From contig JADJRI010000022.1 of assembly GCA_016712275.1 (NCBI GenBank), positions 8,165 to 72,164 of the forward strand: a stretch of 64,000 bases of DNA, read 5' to 3'. The stretch comes from Planctomycetota bacterium. GTDB lineage: Bacteria > Planctomycetota > Phycisphaerae > UBA1845 > UTPLA1. The position numbers and the translations under genes are program-made. The notes under the pieces are model-generated. The model was given only the letters and a program-made list of their open reading frames with translations, had not been told where the DNA came from and searched no databases. Below, piece by piece: positions 48,151-59,581 of this stretch; positions within the stretch are counted from its first letter, which is position 1; every line of letters starts with the position of its first letter.

Positions 48151-48869
48151 ATGTCGTCCGAGCATGAAGCAACCGGCGTTCGACTGCGACTGTATCAATC
48201 GGAGCCGCATCCATGTCCATATTTGGCGAACCGCACTGCCACCGATCAATATACGGTGACGGATCAAATCGATCCGTTTGATTTCCAGATACTGATGGAC
48301 AATGGTTTTCGCCGGAGCGGCCGAATCGTCTATCGTCCGCGCTGTGTCGGGTGTTCGGAGTGCATTCCCATTCGGGTTCCGGTGGATCGGTTCCTTCCCA
48401 GCCGCTCGCAACGTCGTGCAATTCGCCGCAACGCCGATGTTGAAGTGGATGTCGGCCGTCCGGTATCAACCGATGAGAATGGCGCATCTACCAGGCCTAC
48501 CTCGAGGATCAGCATGAAACCCGTCCCGGCGGCAGTCGGGATTCGTTCGAGCGATTTCTTTATGAATCACCGACCATGACGCTGGAAATGACTTATCGCG
48601 TCGGCGGCCGGATCGGCGGCATCGGAATTGTCGATGTGACACCCGCCTGTCTCTCGTCGGTGTATTTCTATTTCGATCCCGCATTTCGCAAGCGGCGCTT
48701 CGGCGTGCTGTCGGCGCTCTTTGAGATTCAGGAATGCCGAAGGCAGAATCTGCCGTACTGGTATGCAGGCTACTATGTACGGGATTGTGCGCAGATGAAA
48801 TACAAGGCGGAGTATCGGCCTTTTGAACTGCTCGGTTCCGACGGCCAATGGCACCCGCAAGACTCCTGA
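48151..48869 (+). CDS. bpt: aspartate/glutamate leucyltransferase, Bpt (one frameshift)
   Basis: About 239 residues. PCPYLANRTATDQY, GFRRSGRIVYRPRCVGCSECIPIRVPVDRF with the Cys pairs typical of ATE1/Bpt, then a break near 48478 where one A is missing; adding it gives DEKWRIYQAYLEDQHE and SRDSFERFLYESP, and the chain continues YRVGGRIGGIGIVDV, SSVYFYFDPAFRKRRFG, LPYWYAGYYVRDCAQMKYKAEYRP. It adds Leu (or Arg) to N-terminal acidic residues and marks proteins for N-degron proteolysis. No clpS or aat is in the window. Confidence 0.87.
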
Positions 48870-49250
48870 TTTTACTTTATTTCCGGATCATTTCGGAATT
48901 ATGTGATGGGACGAGATCCAAGCACCGATATCTGGTTCGCCGCGGAGCGGCCCGCAAGAGCGAGAAATCGTACGGAGTACGACGCTGACCGGAGCACGAG
49001 TTTGCCGGGACGGCTCCTTCGGGATGCCGCCGCAAGTCGGGTGTCGGCGAAATTGCATGCAAGACGTGATGAGGCCGCTGGAGGGCGGCTTCATGCGTTT
49101 TTACGCCGCGATGAGTGTTACCGCTTTTGCAGCTGCGAAGACCAATTAGGACATGCAATGACCGAATAAACCGTCGTTAAGACGCCGGCACGTATCGCCG
49201 ATAAGCCGATTGCCCCGCAGGCTTGTCCGGGGCGACTGGAGTTTTGGCAC
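48870..49250 (+). other. 381-base gap without a gene
   Basis: Short frames on both strands lack any family resemblance. A small perfect hairpin TCGTAC-GGA-GTACGA is present at about 48969-48983; its three-base loop recalls the REP-like elements but the flanking CCACA is missing. It should contain the promoter of the HDOD gene. Confidence 0.4.
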
Positions 49251-50192
49251 ATGATGCATTCGGAAACACTCGAGACTATCAAGCGGTCCGCCTCGCTGCC
49301 TTCGATTCCCATCGTCGCAACGCGATGCTATGAGATGACGCAGGATGCGAACTGCGACTATGACAAACTCGTCGACCTCCTGACGACGGACCCCGGCATA
49401 TCCGCCAGCGTGCTGAAACTTGCCAATTCACCGCATTTCGGCGTGACCCGACAGGTTTCCACGCTGAAGCAGGCCATTTCACTGCTCGGCGTGAAGCGCA
49501 TTCGCGAACTGGTTCTGGTTCGATATCTCGTTCAGAAAACCGAGGAGATGCCGAACGACAAGATCGACATCAATTACTATTGGCGCCTGTCACTCACAAC
49601 CGCAATTCTCACATCAAAGTTCGCGGATGCCGTGGCGCCGCATCATCGTGACGAGGCATTCATGGGCGGCCTCCTGGCCGATGTGGGTGTCATCGTATTG
49701 TCGCGGGCGCTGCCCAAACAATACGCCTCAATTGCGGCAAAATACCAGCCCCATGAATCGGAAGACTGGATTGGCGGCGAATATGGACTCATGGGCGTCA
49801 CCCACGGCGAAGTCACCGCGATGGTGCTCGAGCAATGGAATTTGCCTCAGACGCTTGTGCAGGCGGTGCGATATCATCACGCGCTGCCGACCAGCATTCC
49901 TACGGATTGCAAGGGTGCGATCCTCGCCCGCATCATCAACGGCTCCGGCAGCTTTGCCAAGGTACTTTCGCAAACGAGCAACTCATCGTCAGCGGTTGAT
50001 ACGTGCCGGGCGGCGATGGATCGGGTCAATCTCGATGTGCATGTCCTTATTCGGGCGCTGGACGGCATCGACGAAGAGATTTCGCGCATGGCGGAATTGC
50101 TCGGCGTCGATGTGCTCAACAGCAAGGTCTTCAATTTGATCTGCAAGCAGCTCGTCGCCAATCTTGAAAATACGGTCGCGATTTCAAGCTGA
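49251..50192 (+). CDS. HDOD domain protein
   Basis: 313 residues. The HDOD fold (a degenerate HD hydrolase domain used in signalling) covers most of it: LPSIPIVATRCYEMTQDANCD, LLTTDPGISASVLKLANSPHFG, STLKQAISLLGVKRIRELVL, FMGGLLADVGVIVLSRALP, GVTHGEVTAMVLEQWNLPQTLVQAVRYHH. The paired His-Asp of true hydrolases are not intact. No other domain is attached. HDOD proteins act in stress, motility and c-di-GMP networks. The gene is convergent with the subtilase. Confidence 0.85.
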   Translation: MMHSETLETIKRSASLPSIPIVATRCYEMTQDANCDYDKLVDLLTTDPGISASVLKLANSPHFGVTRQVSTLKQAISLLGVKRIRELVLVRYLVQKTEEMPNDKIDINYYWRLSLTTAILTSKFADAVAPHHRDEAFMGGLLADVGVIVLSRALPKQYASIAAKYQPHESEDWIGGEYGLMGVTHGEVTAMVLEQWNLPQTLVQAVRYHHALPTSIPTDCKGAILARIINGSGSFAKVLSQTSNSSSAVDTCRAAMDRVNLDVHVLIRALDGIDEEISRMAELLGVDVLNSKVFNLICKQLVANLENTVAISS

Positions 50193-50256
50193 GAATGACT
50201 GATTGCAGCGCCACAATCCGCATGGCGTCGGTTGTGTGCAGGTGCATGCGGGACCA

Positions 50257-53144
50257 TCATTCCTCGCGAATCAACACTTCGACGATGGATCGCTCCGAGA
50301 GTTTCTCGACAGCTCTTACAAATCCAATGCGCTTTGATCCATCGGGGCCTGCCGGCGATTTCAGATTGATATTGTACTTCACCACCGCCGGAATGCCCGG
50401 ATAGAGTGTCGTGCTGGCGACATCTCCCCGCTTGGCATCGATGGCGACCGGATGGGCGTACAGATAATCAATGTCAATTTCGAATGAAGCCGAATCTTCC
50501 TTGTTTGCATGGGTGAAGGCGGGGCGTATTTCCAGCTTGCATGCGACGCTGTCCGCCGAGGGCTTCGGGTTCGATGCGGTCAGTTCGGCCTCGGGCTCGG
50601 CCAGCCCGTCCTGGCCGATGGCATGGCCGTCGGGATCGTAAAGATTGATGGCGCAGTCCGTGAATTTCATGTAGTCTTCTTCCGACGTTCGAATCCTGAT
50701 TCGAACGCTGCCGAAATCCTTCGAAAAATTGATTGGAATGGTCGCGGTGTCCTTGTCCGGCGTCAATGACTCAGTGACAGACTTTCGGCATCCTTCGAGC
50801 GTGCCCTTGAGATCGACAATGGCGGGGCGGTCGAATTGGTTGGTGAGCGTCAGTTTGCCGGGCGCCTTGCCGGAGTCGGCGGCGAACTTGGTTGGGCTTT
50901 CATGCGGAGCGGAAATGCCGTCAAAGCGGACTTCAAGGTTGTACGGCGAGATTTCCGCGGCCCGTTCGCTGGTCACGGGGATTTCCCAGACACCGGGCGT
51001 CAGTTCCTTGGAAACGGTGAAGGTCGATTCCAGCTTGTCGTTTTTCGTGTCGACTCTGACGGCGTATCGCGGCTGCATCGATCGGCCGTCCGGACGAAAT
51101 AGATAGTAAGTCTGGGCCGCGCTGGCTTGGCCTTGTGGCGCTGTCAATTTCAGATGCATGGCGCTCGCGCCCGCGGGAACATCCACGAAATGGCGGTTGA
51201 CCTTCCAACCCGTCACGCTTTCAAAACGATTGCCTGCCGGCGAACCGGGCACTGACACGGAATAACCCGATTCACTGGTCGCGCGCAATGGAACCACAAC
51301 GCTGCTGACAATTCGCAATAAGGGGTAATCACCGTCGTATCCCGTAATCGTGGCGACGTGTAAACCCGGCGTTTGCGCCAATTCCTCGGAATAGCGAAAG
51401 CGAAGTTCCGCCGACTGTTCGCTGCGAAAGTAGATTTGATCCTGCTCAATCCTGCACCACGATGCGTCCGATTTGAGCGTCAGCGCTTTGAAAATGCCGT
51501 GATGGCCGTGGCATCCGCCGTCGGCACGAAGACCGGTTTGATCGTAAAGACCTGTTCTCTGCCGGCGGGATAAAAATCTCCGCGCCAATAAGCCGCCGGT
51601 GCAGTTCCGCTTGCTGCGAGTGGGCTTTCGGTGGCAATGTCGAATTGATAGAGCGGATCATTGGCGCGCGTCTCTGCGATTTGGACAACCGCCTGGAGGG
51701 CCTCAATGAGATTGGGAACGCCCGCGCCATAATCGAGTGTGGTATAGTGGTCCAACGGCTTGGCGGTTGCTTTGAGTGCCTGTTTCACCCAGTCCGCGCG
51801 CGGAATGACTTTCTCATTGCGAAGCTGCTGAGAAAGCAGCGCGCACAAGCCGGCGCAATAAGGCGAGGCCATGCTCGTACCCTGCCAGAAGTCGCCGCGC
51901 TTGTTCCAACGCGGCACCGTCGACGTCATCATGCCCGGACACGCCACATCCGGCTTGTCGAGTTCGCCGCCGCGCGAACTGAATTGCGTCAATTGCGGCG
52001 CATCGATTTTCTCGCCGCGCACATCAGAGGCCGTGTCCACCGCCAGCAAAGCCGCCACGCTGATCGCGGCCGTCGCGGCAGCCGGCGTCCCGACGGATGA
52101 CAAGCCGGGACCGTTGTTGCCCGCGCTCGTGCAGACAATCAGGTTAGGGTTTTCAATCAGCAGGGTGTTGAGAAACTGATCGATGTCTGAGTGGCCTTCC
52201 TGTATCGAGCCGATGCCATAACTCAGGTTGCACACCACCGTGACGTTATTTTCACGGGCATATTTTGCCGCATATTCGAAACAGGCTCTCTTCGCGCCGG
52301 TCGTCGTCGCGCCGCCGGCAAGACTGTTGTGACCCAGCTTGAGGCTGATTACTTTTGCACCGGGCGCAACCCCATGGAAATCCTTTTGCCCCTGAATCTG
52401 ATGACCCGCCGCGATGCCGGCCACGTGCGTTCCGTGTCCGCCATCGTCAAAGTGAATAGAAACCGTGCGCTTCTTGACGAAAATGTTGACCGCGCAAGTC
52501 ATGGGCTCGAATTGTTTTTCCGGCTTGTTGCGTGGAAACGTGAAACGGTCATATCTGAGCTTGTAATTCTTGAGCGGCTTGTCGTCGGAAAAGTCACGAT
52601 TCTGATTCGTGTCAATTATGCAAAGCGCTTCGTCGTCGGTGCCATCATTCTGACTGACGACACAGATGCCAAACAAATCGTCCTTCTTTCCATTGTCGTT
52701 CATGTCGGGAACACTTGAGTTCTGGAACAGCTTTTCTTCGAGAACGCCGAACCAGATGGTCGTGCCGGCCGGGCGACTTTCAGCGGCGGGCGGAACATAC
52801 AATTCCGGCTTGCCGTCCGCGTCGTACCGAACGATGTGATCGCCTCCTTCGTTCCAGGTGGCACGGGCGATGGACACATCGCCCTCTGTCGAGAAATCCT
52901 GTACGTCGATGACCTTCATTTCGCCGGTTGTCGTGGTCTGCAAACCCGGGACATCCATGTCGACGCCGGTGTCCAATACTGCGATGACAATGCCCCGACC
53001 ATCGAGATTCGGGTTTTGCTTGCGCGCCTCATCCACGTTTGACGTGGAGAGCGAAAGTTGAGTCCAGGGAATTGGAGATTGGGCAAAACCGACGGGACAT
53101 GCGATGAAAGCACCAACCAGTGCGGCAACACGACAAATCTTCAT
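50257..53144 (-). CDS. secreted subtilase, tripeptidyl-peptidase II-like (one frameshift)
   Basis: About 960 residues with frames joined, from the Met at 53142-53144. Signal peptide CRVAALVGAFIACPVGFAQ. S8 triad: Asp58 in VLDTGVD, His237 in HGTHVAGIAAG, Ser424 in GTSMASPYCAGL, with oxyanion Asn in AGNNGPG. The 179-residue gap between Asp and His is far longer than in ordinary subtilisins and matches the insertion of TPPII. At 51491-51494 one T is missing from a T run on the coding strand; the joined text reads AFFKALTLKSDASW. The C-terminal ~430 residues are beta domains ending LYPGIPAVVKYNINLKSP, again TPPII-like. A secreted form differs from cytosolic eukaryotic TPPII. Confidence 0.85.
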
Positions 53145-53327
53145 AAGTGTGACTCCGATATTGACAGAGCAACGTCGCCGACAAAGCCCCTCCTGCCGGT
53201 CTCGACGGGCAAAACAGGTATAACGCAGTGCGCCGATTCCGTCCACGCCGCAAGTGGAATCGGGCATCGAAGCCGGCATGCAATCGAATCGGAATCATGC
53301 TGATTCCGTTGAATGTGTCGATTTGCA

Positions 53328-53364
53328 GGAAATAAACAACGCCCCGGCCGAGTGGGTCGGGGCG
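53328..53364 (-). terminator. intrinsic terminator after the DUF3352-type gene
   Basis: CGGGGCG and CGCCCCG arms (53358-53364 and 53340-53346) are extended inward by GGT/GCC pairs and are followed on the minus strand by TTGTTTATTT. It separates the DUF3352-type gene from the subtilase gene. Confidence 0.6.
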
Positions 53365-53429
53365 CTCCCGTGGAGTGTCGTGGAGTGTCTTGAACTGTCG
53401 CAAACTCGGTTGGTTCGCGCAGTTTGGAT

Positions 53430-55393
53430 TTAGAGTGCTTCCTTCGGCTTTTTGTCCTTTGCATTCTTTGCCGTCTTGGCTTCGGAGGTGCCCTCGTCGG
53501 AATCTTCGGCCAGTTCATATCGCCGGCCGGCGGAGGGCGCAAATGTGCCGGTCGCGGCGTTGATGACCGGGCCGAACTGCTTGAGCGCGTCGTTGATTCT
53601 CGGCAGACCGGCAATCGCAAACTTTACGGAAAACTGGTTGGTCGATTGGCTGACGGCAAACCAGGTCATTGTGTCGCGACACAATTGCGACACCGGGTTT
53701 GCAACCATCGCGACTTCGACATCGTTTACGCCAGTCGCGACCTGTGCCATCCGTCCGACATGCGCGGCGAACATGATGCTCGTGTCCTTGGACATGCGCG
53801 ACACAACCAATCCAAGGGCGTCGTCATCGAGAATCGACTTCTTTTTCTCATGGGCGCGAACCGTCGCCTTGAGCGCCGTCCGTGTCAGTCCGAAGGCGAT
53901 GCAGCCGTCCAGTTCGCTGAGGTAGACCTTACCCAATTCTGGGATTTCATACGCAATCGCCTCGGTGCCGCCGATGCGGACCGATTGCGGTTCCACCGGC
54001 TTGTCGCCGCCAAGCAGCCCCGGCAACTTTAGAATCTCGTTCCACAGCGCCGCACGCGACTTTTCACATCGTTCACGGCCATCACCGCGCCGATATTCGG
54101 CACCGGATCGGCCCTTCGGCCCTTTCCGATTTGACCCATCGGCCCCGGCACAACGTAAACGCACAATTCTTGAATATTGCCGAAAAACTCGCGGCCGATG
54201 TCGAAACCGGAAATGGCGACGGTCGATTTGTCGTTGCGCGCCACCGACTTCGAAGAACCGGTCTCCACCGCCGGATTCAGTCCAATTCCGAAGACGGCGG
54301 CCGCATCTGCCGGAACTTTTCTCAGGCAATTCCGGCTCATCGGTGTCAGTCGTAGGAAGTTGTAAACGAGGCTGTGGTGATCGTCGGCCAGTCTAACGGC
54401 GACTTGCGCGCCCAGAATGCCATCATCGACGCCCAGCGAAAAGGTCACCCATCGCAAACTATCCAGATCGGCAAAGGCATTCACCTTGGCGAAGTCATCG
54501 CGGTCGCGGTCGTCGATCTGCTGTTTGACGGCGGTCATGCACTTTTGAAGGTCGACAAATCCGAAAAGTGTTCCATGAAGGCGGGCATCGGACGAGTCTT
54601 TCAGTTGCTCGCTGGTCGCCAGCGACTCTTTTGAGCGCCCCTGAATGCGGTCGACCACGCCTTCTACCAACCCACGACCGGTTCCAACAATGAAAAGCGA
54701 TTCCGTGAGGACGCCCGTCACTTCTCCGATTTCAGGCAAGTGCGTGCCAAATGTCGGCATCGCGCGAATTTTTTCCGCGGTCGGAGCAAATTGAAACGCC
54801 GTTTCCAAAATTCCCTTCATCATCGTGACATCGCCAAAATGGATCACAGCCACGGCGGCGGGCGGCTTGTCTCCTTCGAAGTCTAAATCGGTAACGGCCA
54901 CCGCCATCCCACCGAAGGACGCCAAGGCATCGAATACAGCCGGACTGATAACGATTTCGCTGGGCACGTGGAATGGAATGTTCGACTGGATGCTGGGGCG
55001 CGAACCCAATGCTTCCTTCACGGATTTCTCACTCAAGCCCAACATGCCGGCCAGTTGGCGAAGAATCTCGCCGGGTCGCTTAACTTCGACATAGGCAATC
55101 GCGTCGCTCGGCATGACGCTGGCGAAGTTTTGCGCGATGAGTTGATCCCGACAGCGATCTGACCCCGCCTGCGCGACGCGCACCGCTTCAGGCGAAAGCC
55201 CCGATTGGAGGATTTTGTCATAGAGTGTTCGAGCCTGCGCGTAATCCTTGCTCTGGTGTTCGAGGAAGTAAGCGCGGTAGAGTTCGGGCGACTCGGCGGG
55301 CTCATTGACCAGGGCCGCGTGAAGCGGCAAAGTGCTGCCGGCCAGTGATAAAACGACAATCAGCATTCTGCAAAATACCTGCGGACGAGACAT
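53430..55393 (-). CDS. secreted DUF3352-type protein (one frameshift)
   Basis: About 650 residues from the Met at 55391-55393, which has AAGGAGG in front. Signal peptide MLIVVLSLAGSTLPLHA, a short TPR-like part (QSKDYAQARTLYDKIL), then the repeating beta/alpha layout ASVMPSDAIAYVEVKRPGEILRQLAG, LFIVGTGRGLVEGVVDRI, LHGTLFGFVDLQKCM. At 54059-54064 one A of an A run is missing; adding it turns NDVKSRVRRC into NDVKKSRAALWNEILKL. The tail is Lys/Asp-rich. These planctomycete proteins have no settled role. A terminator follows. Confidence 0.72.
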
Positions 55394-55572
55394 GATCGAT
55401 ACCTCCTTCAAACAGGCTGAGCCAGGTTGGAACAAAAAAGGGGCCTCCACGCCTCGTGCCGAACAGGTCGCGGTGGGGGCTATCCGGATATTGTCATTGA
55501 GCGACGAATTATTCCGAAAAAATGCCGGAAAACTGATTGGCACGAAAAGTTACGATTTGGAGGCCGGTGTCG

Positions 55573-57315
55573 ATGAGCCATGAGCCGGCAAATTCCCAGT
55601 TACAGGTTCCAAAGTGGGAAAAATCGCTGGGCAGCGCCGGGCTGATTTGTCTGTTTATCGCTTTCATCCATGTCATTCTGACCCGCCTGTGTTGGGCGAA
55701 TATCCCGCTGCAGACCGACACAGGAATGTGGGCCTACATCGGTGGGCGCATTCTGAATGGCGCGCTGCCTTATCGAGACTTATGGGAGAGCAAGCCACCC
55801 GGCGTCTACTATGTGTTTGCGGCGGTTGAGGGACTGTTTGGGCGATTTGCAGTTGATGCGCTGGTTTGGTTGGATGGGGCCGTTTCGCTGGCCGTACTCG
55901 TCGTGTCTTACAAAGTGGCCCGCTTATTCGGTTCCGCCCTGTGTTCCGCGTTGGCGACGATGCTCTTAAGTCTCGTCTTTTGCCATCGCATCATCGCCGA
56001 TTGGGGTAACAACGTTGAGAAGTTCGTCGCGTTGTTTGAGATGACGGCCTGTTGGATACTGCTGTCGAGCCGTCAAAAGTCGGCAAATTCCCGCTGGGTC
56101 TGGCTGGCGGCGGGGGGGGCGATGGGCCTGGCCGGCCTATTCAAACAAACTGGCATCGCCATGCTCGCTGCTTCGACCGTGCATACGTTTTGGTCGTGTC
56201 GGGTAATGGGCAGGAAATTTTCCGAAGCCAGAAGATTCGTCGGTCTGATCTGGGCCGGATTCGCGGTCATCTGGCTGCCCGTGGCCATCTGGCTCTGGGT
56301 CACGGGAAGTTGGAGCGGATTTGTCGATCAAGTCTTGCTCTACGACGTCTTTCGAGCGGCGTCTCCGACCGTCGAGGGATCTAGGCTGCTGACGGCCGAA
56401 CACTGGCGATCTGTCGGCCAGTCATTTCGACTTGGACTGATTCTATTCGGCCCGGCCCTGATCATGCTGTTTGCGGTCTTGCGAAGCGGTCTCCTGATGC
56501 GAAAGAGCAACTCGAATCCAATGTCGCCCAAGGCGGAATTTCAGCGGATCGGCCTGACCCTGGTCGGCTTGTACGCCGCGGCGGCATTGGTTCCTTCCAT
56601 TCTCGCGCCACACGGATATGGACATTATCTGTTGCAGGCGGCGCCGCCATGTGCCGTACTGATGGCATCACTCTTGGTGCTGATTGGAAATGGCAGGGCT
56701 TCCGCCGCCACGCGGCTTGTCTGCCTGCTTTCAGTCATCATGGGTTACTTTCCAATAAAGGATCATCTCCGTTTCACATTCAAGGGTGACACGGACAATG
56801 GCGCTTATGCCTCTCAACGGCGTCGTATTTCGCAACTTGTTAAGGCCATCGATCAAAACACGATAGCCGACGATCATGTCATGATCTGGCCGCCGGATTA
56901 TGCCGTTTCGTATTACGCCAATCGCGTGACACCGTTGGAATTTTCAAATGCGGATGTCCTCTTCAAGGGCAAGTCCTATCGCCTCAGTCCGCCGATGGAT
57001 CAACTGTTGGCCCGACTCAAGGCCGATCCTCCCGAATTTATTTTCGATCATACCGGCATCGTCCTGGAGAGTTCTTCTGAGGGGCCGTTTGTGAAAGTCC
57101 AGCCGGCCTTCTCGTTTTTGGAAGAACCGGTGAGCGAGCACCCCATGCTCGAAGGTCGGCTGCTCGCGCCGCTCAAGCGATGGGTCCGGAAGAATTATGG
57201 AGGCCAGTCGCGCGCGGGTCCAGCGACGATCTACCGCCGTGGGCAGCCTTGGCGGGAATGGTCGGATTATCTCATTGAGAATGGCGAATTCTCTACTCCG
57301 CGGTCAGCGGAATAA
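55573..57315 (+). CDS. GT39-like polytopic membrane glycosyltransferase
   Basis: 580 residues from MSHEPANSQ (GGAGG upstream); ATG 55537 is an alternative. About ten membrane helices. The first periplasmic loop carries the dolichyl-phosphate-mannosyltransferase-type landmark TDTGMWAYIG ... LPYRDLWESKPPGVYY, the acidic residue being the presumed catalytic base. Later helices include AAALVPSILAPHGYGHYLL. A C-terminal soluble region follows ISQLVKAIDQNT. These enzymes take a sugar from a lipid-linked donor on the outer side of the membrane. Its 3' end overlaps the end of the convergent adenine deaminase gene. Confidence 0.8.
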   Translation: MSHEPANSQLQVPKWEKSLGSAGLICLFIAFIHVILTRLCWANIPLQTDTGMWAYIGGRILNGALPYRDLWESKPPGVYYVFAAVEGLFGRFAVDALVWLDGAVSLAVLVVSYKVARLFGSALCSALATMLLSLVFCHRIIADWGNNVEKFVALFEMTACWILLSSRQKSANSRWVWLAAGGAMGLAGLFKQTGIAMLAASTVHTFWSCRVMGRKFSEARRFVGLIWAGFAVIWLPVAIWLWVTGSWSGFVDQVLLYDVFRAASPTVEGSRLLTAEHWRSVGQSFRLGLILFGPALIMLFAVLRSGLLMRKSNSNPMSPKAEFQRIGLTLVGLYAAAALVPSILAPHGYGHYLLQAAPPCAVLMASLLVLIGNGRASAATRLVCLLSVIMGYFPIKDHLRFTFKGDTDNGAYASQRRRISQLVKAIDQNTIADDHVMIWPPDYAVSYYANRVTPLEFSNADVLFKGKSYRLSPPMDQLLARLKADPPEFIFDHTGIVLESSSEGPFVKVQPAFSFLEEPVSEHPMLEGRLLAPLKRWVRKNYGGQSRAGPATIYRRGQPWREWSDYLIENGEFSTPRSAE

Positions 57316-59019
57316 CTTTGAATTGTTCGACATCGACGAGTCCCAGATTCGTCAACTTGAGCTTCCCGATCACCGAAAGGCTCAAGAACGCCAGGCACAT
57401 AAACGGCTGGGCAAATTCGCATCCAAGCCCGCGCGCTGCTTCAGTCAATACTCGCAATTGCTCGGCAGCCGTTTCCGCGGGCGCATCAGTCACCAGACCG
57501 GCAATCGGCAGCGGCACTTCCGCCAAAACGCGGCCGCCATTCACCACAACCCAGCCACCCTGCAATTCTTGCAACCTTTTTAGGGCCACTAGGATGTCGT
57601 CATCATTCATTCCAACTGCAATAAGGTTGTGTGCATCGTGGGCCACACTGCTGCCGATGGCGCCGCAGCGGAGCTTGAAGCCTCGCGCAAACCCGCGACC
57701 GATTTCACCGCTGGCCCGATGCCGTTCGACGACCATCATCTTGGCCAGATCGCGGTTCAAGTCGGCAACCAATTCGCCGTTTACAACGGCCCCTCAACGA
57801 TGCTGCGTTCCGTATCAATGCGATTGTCGAGCACTTCGATGACGTGAATTTTCCTGGAATGACTTTGGTCGGCAACGATGCGAGTATCGGATTTGGATAG
57901 CTTACTAATATGTACTGTGTCGCGTCCGTCCTTACCGGTGAGTCTGACCGTCGGCGAAATGCATCGGCCGCCTTCAACCGTCTTCACGCCATCGACATAA
58001 ACATCCGCCACTTTGCATGTTTTCAAGTCGTCAAGCACGACCAAGTCCGCCCGATAGCCAGGCAGAATCGCACCCGCGCCATGCATGCGGAAGTATCGCG
58101 CCGTGTTCCATGTCGCCAGTCGAATCGCCAATATGGGATCGAGCCCGCCGGCGATCGCCGTACGAATCATGTAGTCGATGTGACCTTCATCGATCAGATC
58201 GCGAACGTCCTTGTCATCGGTGCAAAACATGAATCGATCGGCCGTCGCCGGCGTTACCAACGGCAGAAGCGCCGCGAGATTCCGGGTTTGTGAACCTTCG
58301 CGAATCATGATCGAAAGTCCGAGCCGCAGTTTTTCGGCGGCCTCTTCCGCTCGAATGCACTCATGATCGCTCATGATTCCCGATGCGGCGTATGCGTTTA
58401 AAAGGTTGCCCGACAAAGAGGGCGCGTGGCCGTCGATGATCCGCCCCTCGCACATCGACAGCTTTGCCAAAACTCCGGCATCTCCATTGATGACGCCGGG
58501 ATAATTCATCATTTCAGCCAGGCCCACGACACGCGGGTGGCTCAGAAACTGACGTAAATCATCGGCCTCCAGCGTCGCCCCGGCCGACTCCAATGGGCTG
58601 GCCGGAACACAGGAACTGAGCGTTACATAGACGCGTATCGGCGCGCCCTCAGAGGTTTTCAGCACATACGAAATGCCTTCGATTCCCATGACATTGGCGA
58701 ATTCATGGGGATCGGCCACGACAGCCGTCGTGCCGCACGCCGCAACGACACGGGCATATTCCTGAACTGCCAGCATCGAGGATTCGATATGTACATGCGC
58801 GTCAATGAATCCGGGGCAAATGTGCTTTCCCCCAAGATCAACCGTCCGATCGGCCCGATAAGTGCCAATGCCGGCGATTCGCCCCCCGACGATGGCGATG
58901 TCGCCCTTGTGAATTTCGTTTGAAACGACGTTCACAATCCGACCGTTTTTCAGCACGAAATCCGCCGGTTTTCGACCGGCCGCCACGTCGATCAGATTAC
59001 GGGTGGAGTTATGAGACAA
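57293..59019 (-). CDS. ade: adenine deaminase (one frameshift)
   Basis: About 575 residues. Amidohydrolase of the AdeC type: FVLKNGRIVNVVSNEIHKGDIAI, PGFIDAHVHIESSML with metal-binding His pair, VVADPHEFANV, EMMNYPGVINGD, IDGHAPSLSG, SDHECI, FCTDDKD. The catalytic half ends near IVEGPL; at about 57778 the frame shifts and VVNGELVADLNRDLAKMMVVERH resumes, then VAHDAHNLIAVGMNDDDI, the C-terminal AdeC domain. It converts adenine to hypoxanthine and ammonia for purine salvage. Confidence 0.93.
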
Positions 59020-59275
59020 GATAGGGCTCCCATGTGTCGATTTTTCAGGAAGTTTCTGATTTGATTCTACTTACGATCAATTTCCGGGTATACTTCAACC
59101 ACGCAAACTCGGTTTCGAAATCCCTAAAATAGGTCGTCCAAACGGGGTTGAAGAAGTCAGCGATTCTGATATAAATGGGGGTTTCCCTCCAGCTTTGCTG
59201 CGCGGTTGACCCGCGCCGTGCGGGTGGGATACCGGGTCGCAAAGTGCGGCCGACAAAGAAGTAAGAGGCTACGGA

Positions 59276-59581
59276 ATGGCAGTAAAGTTGAGATTGACGC
59301 GGTTGGGTCGCTCGCATCGGGCATTCTTTCGTCTGCGCGCTGCGGATGAACGCTGCCCGTCGGATGGACGGTTTATCGAGGAGTTGGGTTTCGTCGATCC
59401 CCTGATGAAGGATCCAACCAAACAGGTTTCCTTGAAACGCGAGCGGATTGAGCACTGGCTCTCGGTTGGCGCAAAGGTTAGCCCGACCGTCGACGCGCTC
59501 CTGAAAACCCACGGAATCAAGCGCGCCCAAGAAGCCCGTCGCCAAGGTGTGACGCACGGCTCATGCGAATTGACGTATTGA
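59276..59581 (+). CDS. rpsP: 30S ribosomal protein S16
   Basis: 101 residues. MAVKLRLTRLGRSHRAFFRL, ADERCPSDGRFIEELGFVDPL, LKRERIEHWLSVGAKVSPTV are the family signature. The last residues overlap the start of trmD by 19 bases in another frame. First gene of the rpsP block; a GC-rich leader of 220 bases with a possible hairpin (CCCGCGCCGTGCGGG) precedes it. Confidence 0.97.
   Translation: MAVKLRLTRLGRSHRAFFRLRAADERCPSDGRFIEELGFVDPLMKDPTKQVSLKRERIEHWLSVGAKVSPTVDALLKTHGIKRAQEARRQGVTHGSCELTY

Noticed and set aside
53370..53391. short GTGGAGTGTC direct repeat
   Set aside because: Only two ten-base copies in a GC-rich spacer; too short to support an element.
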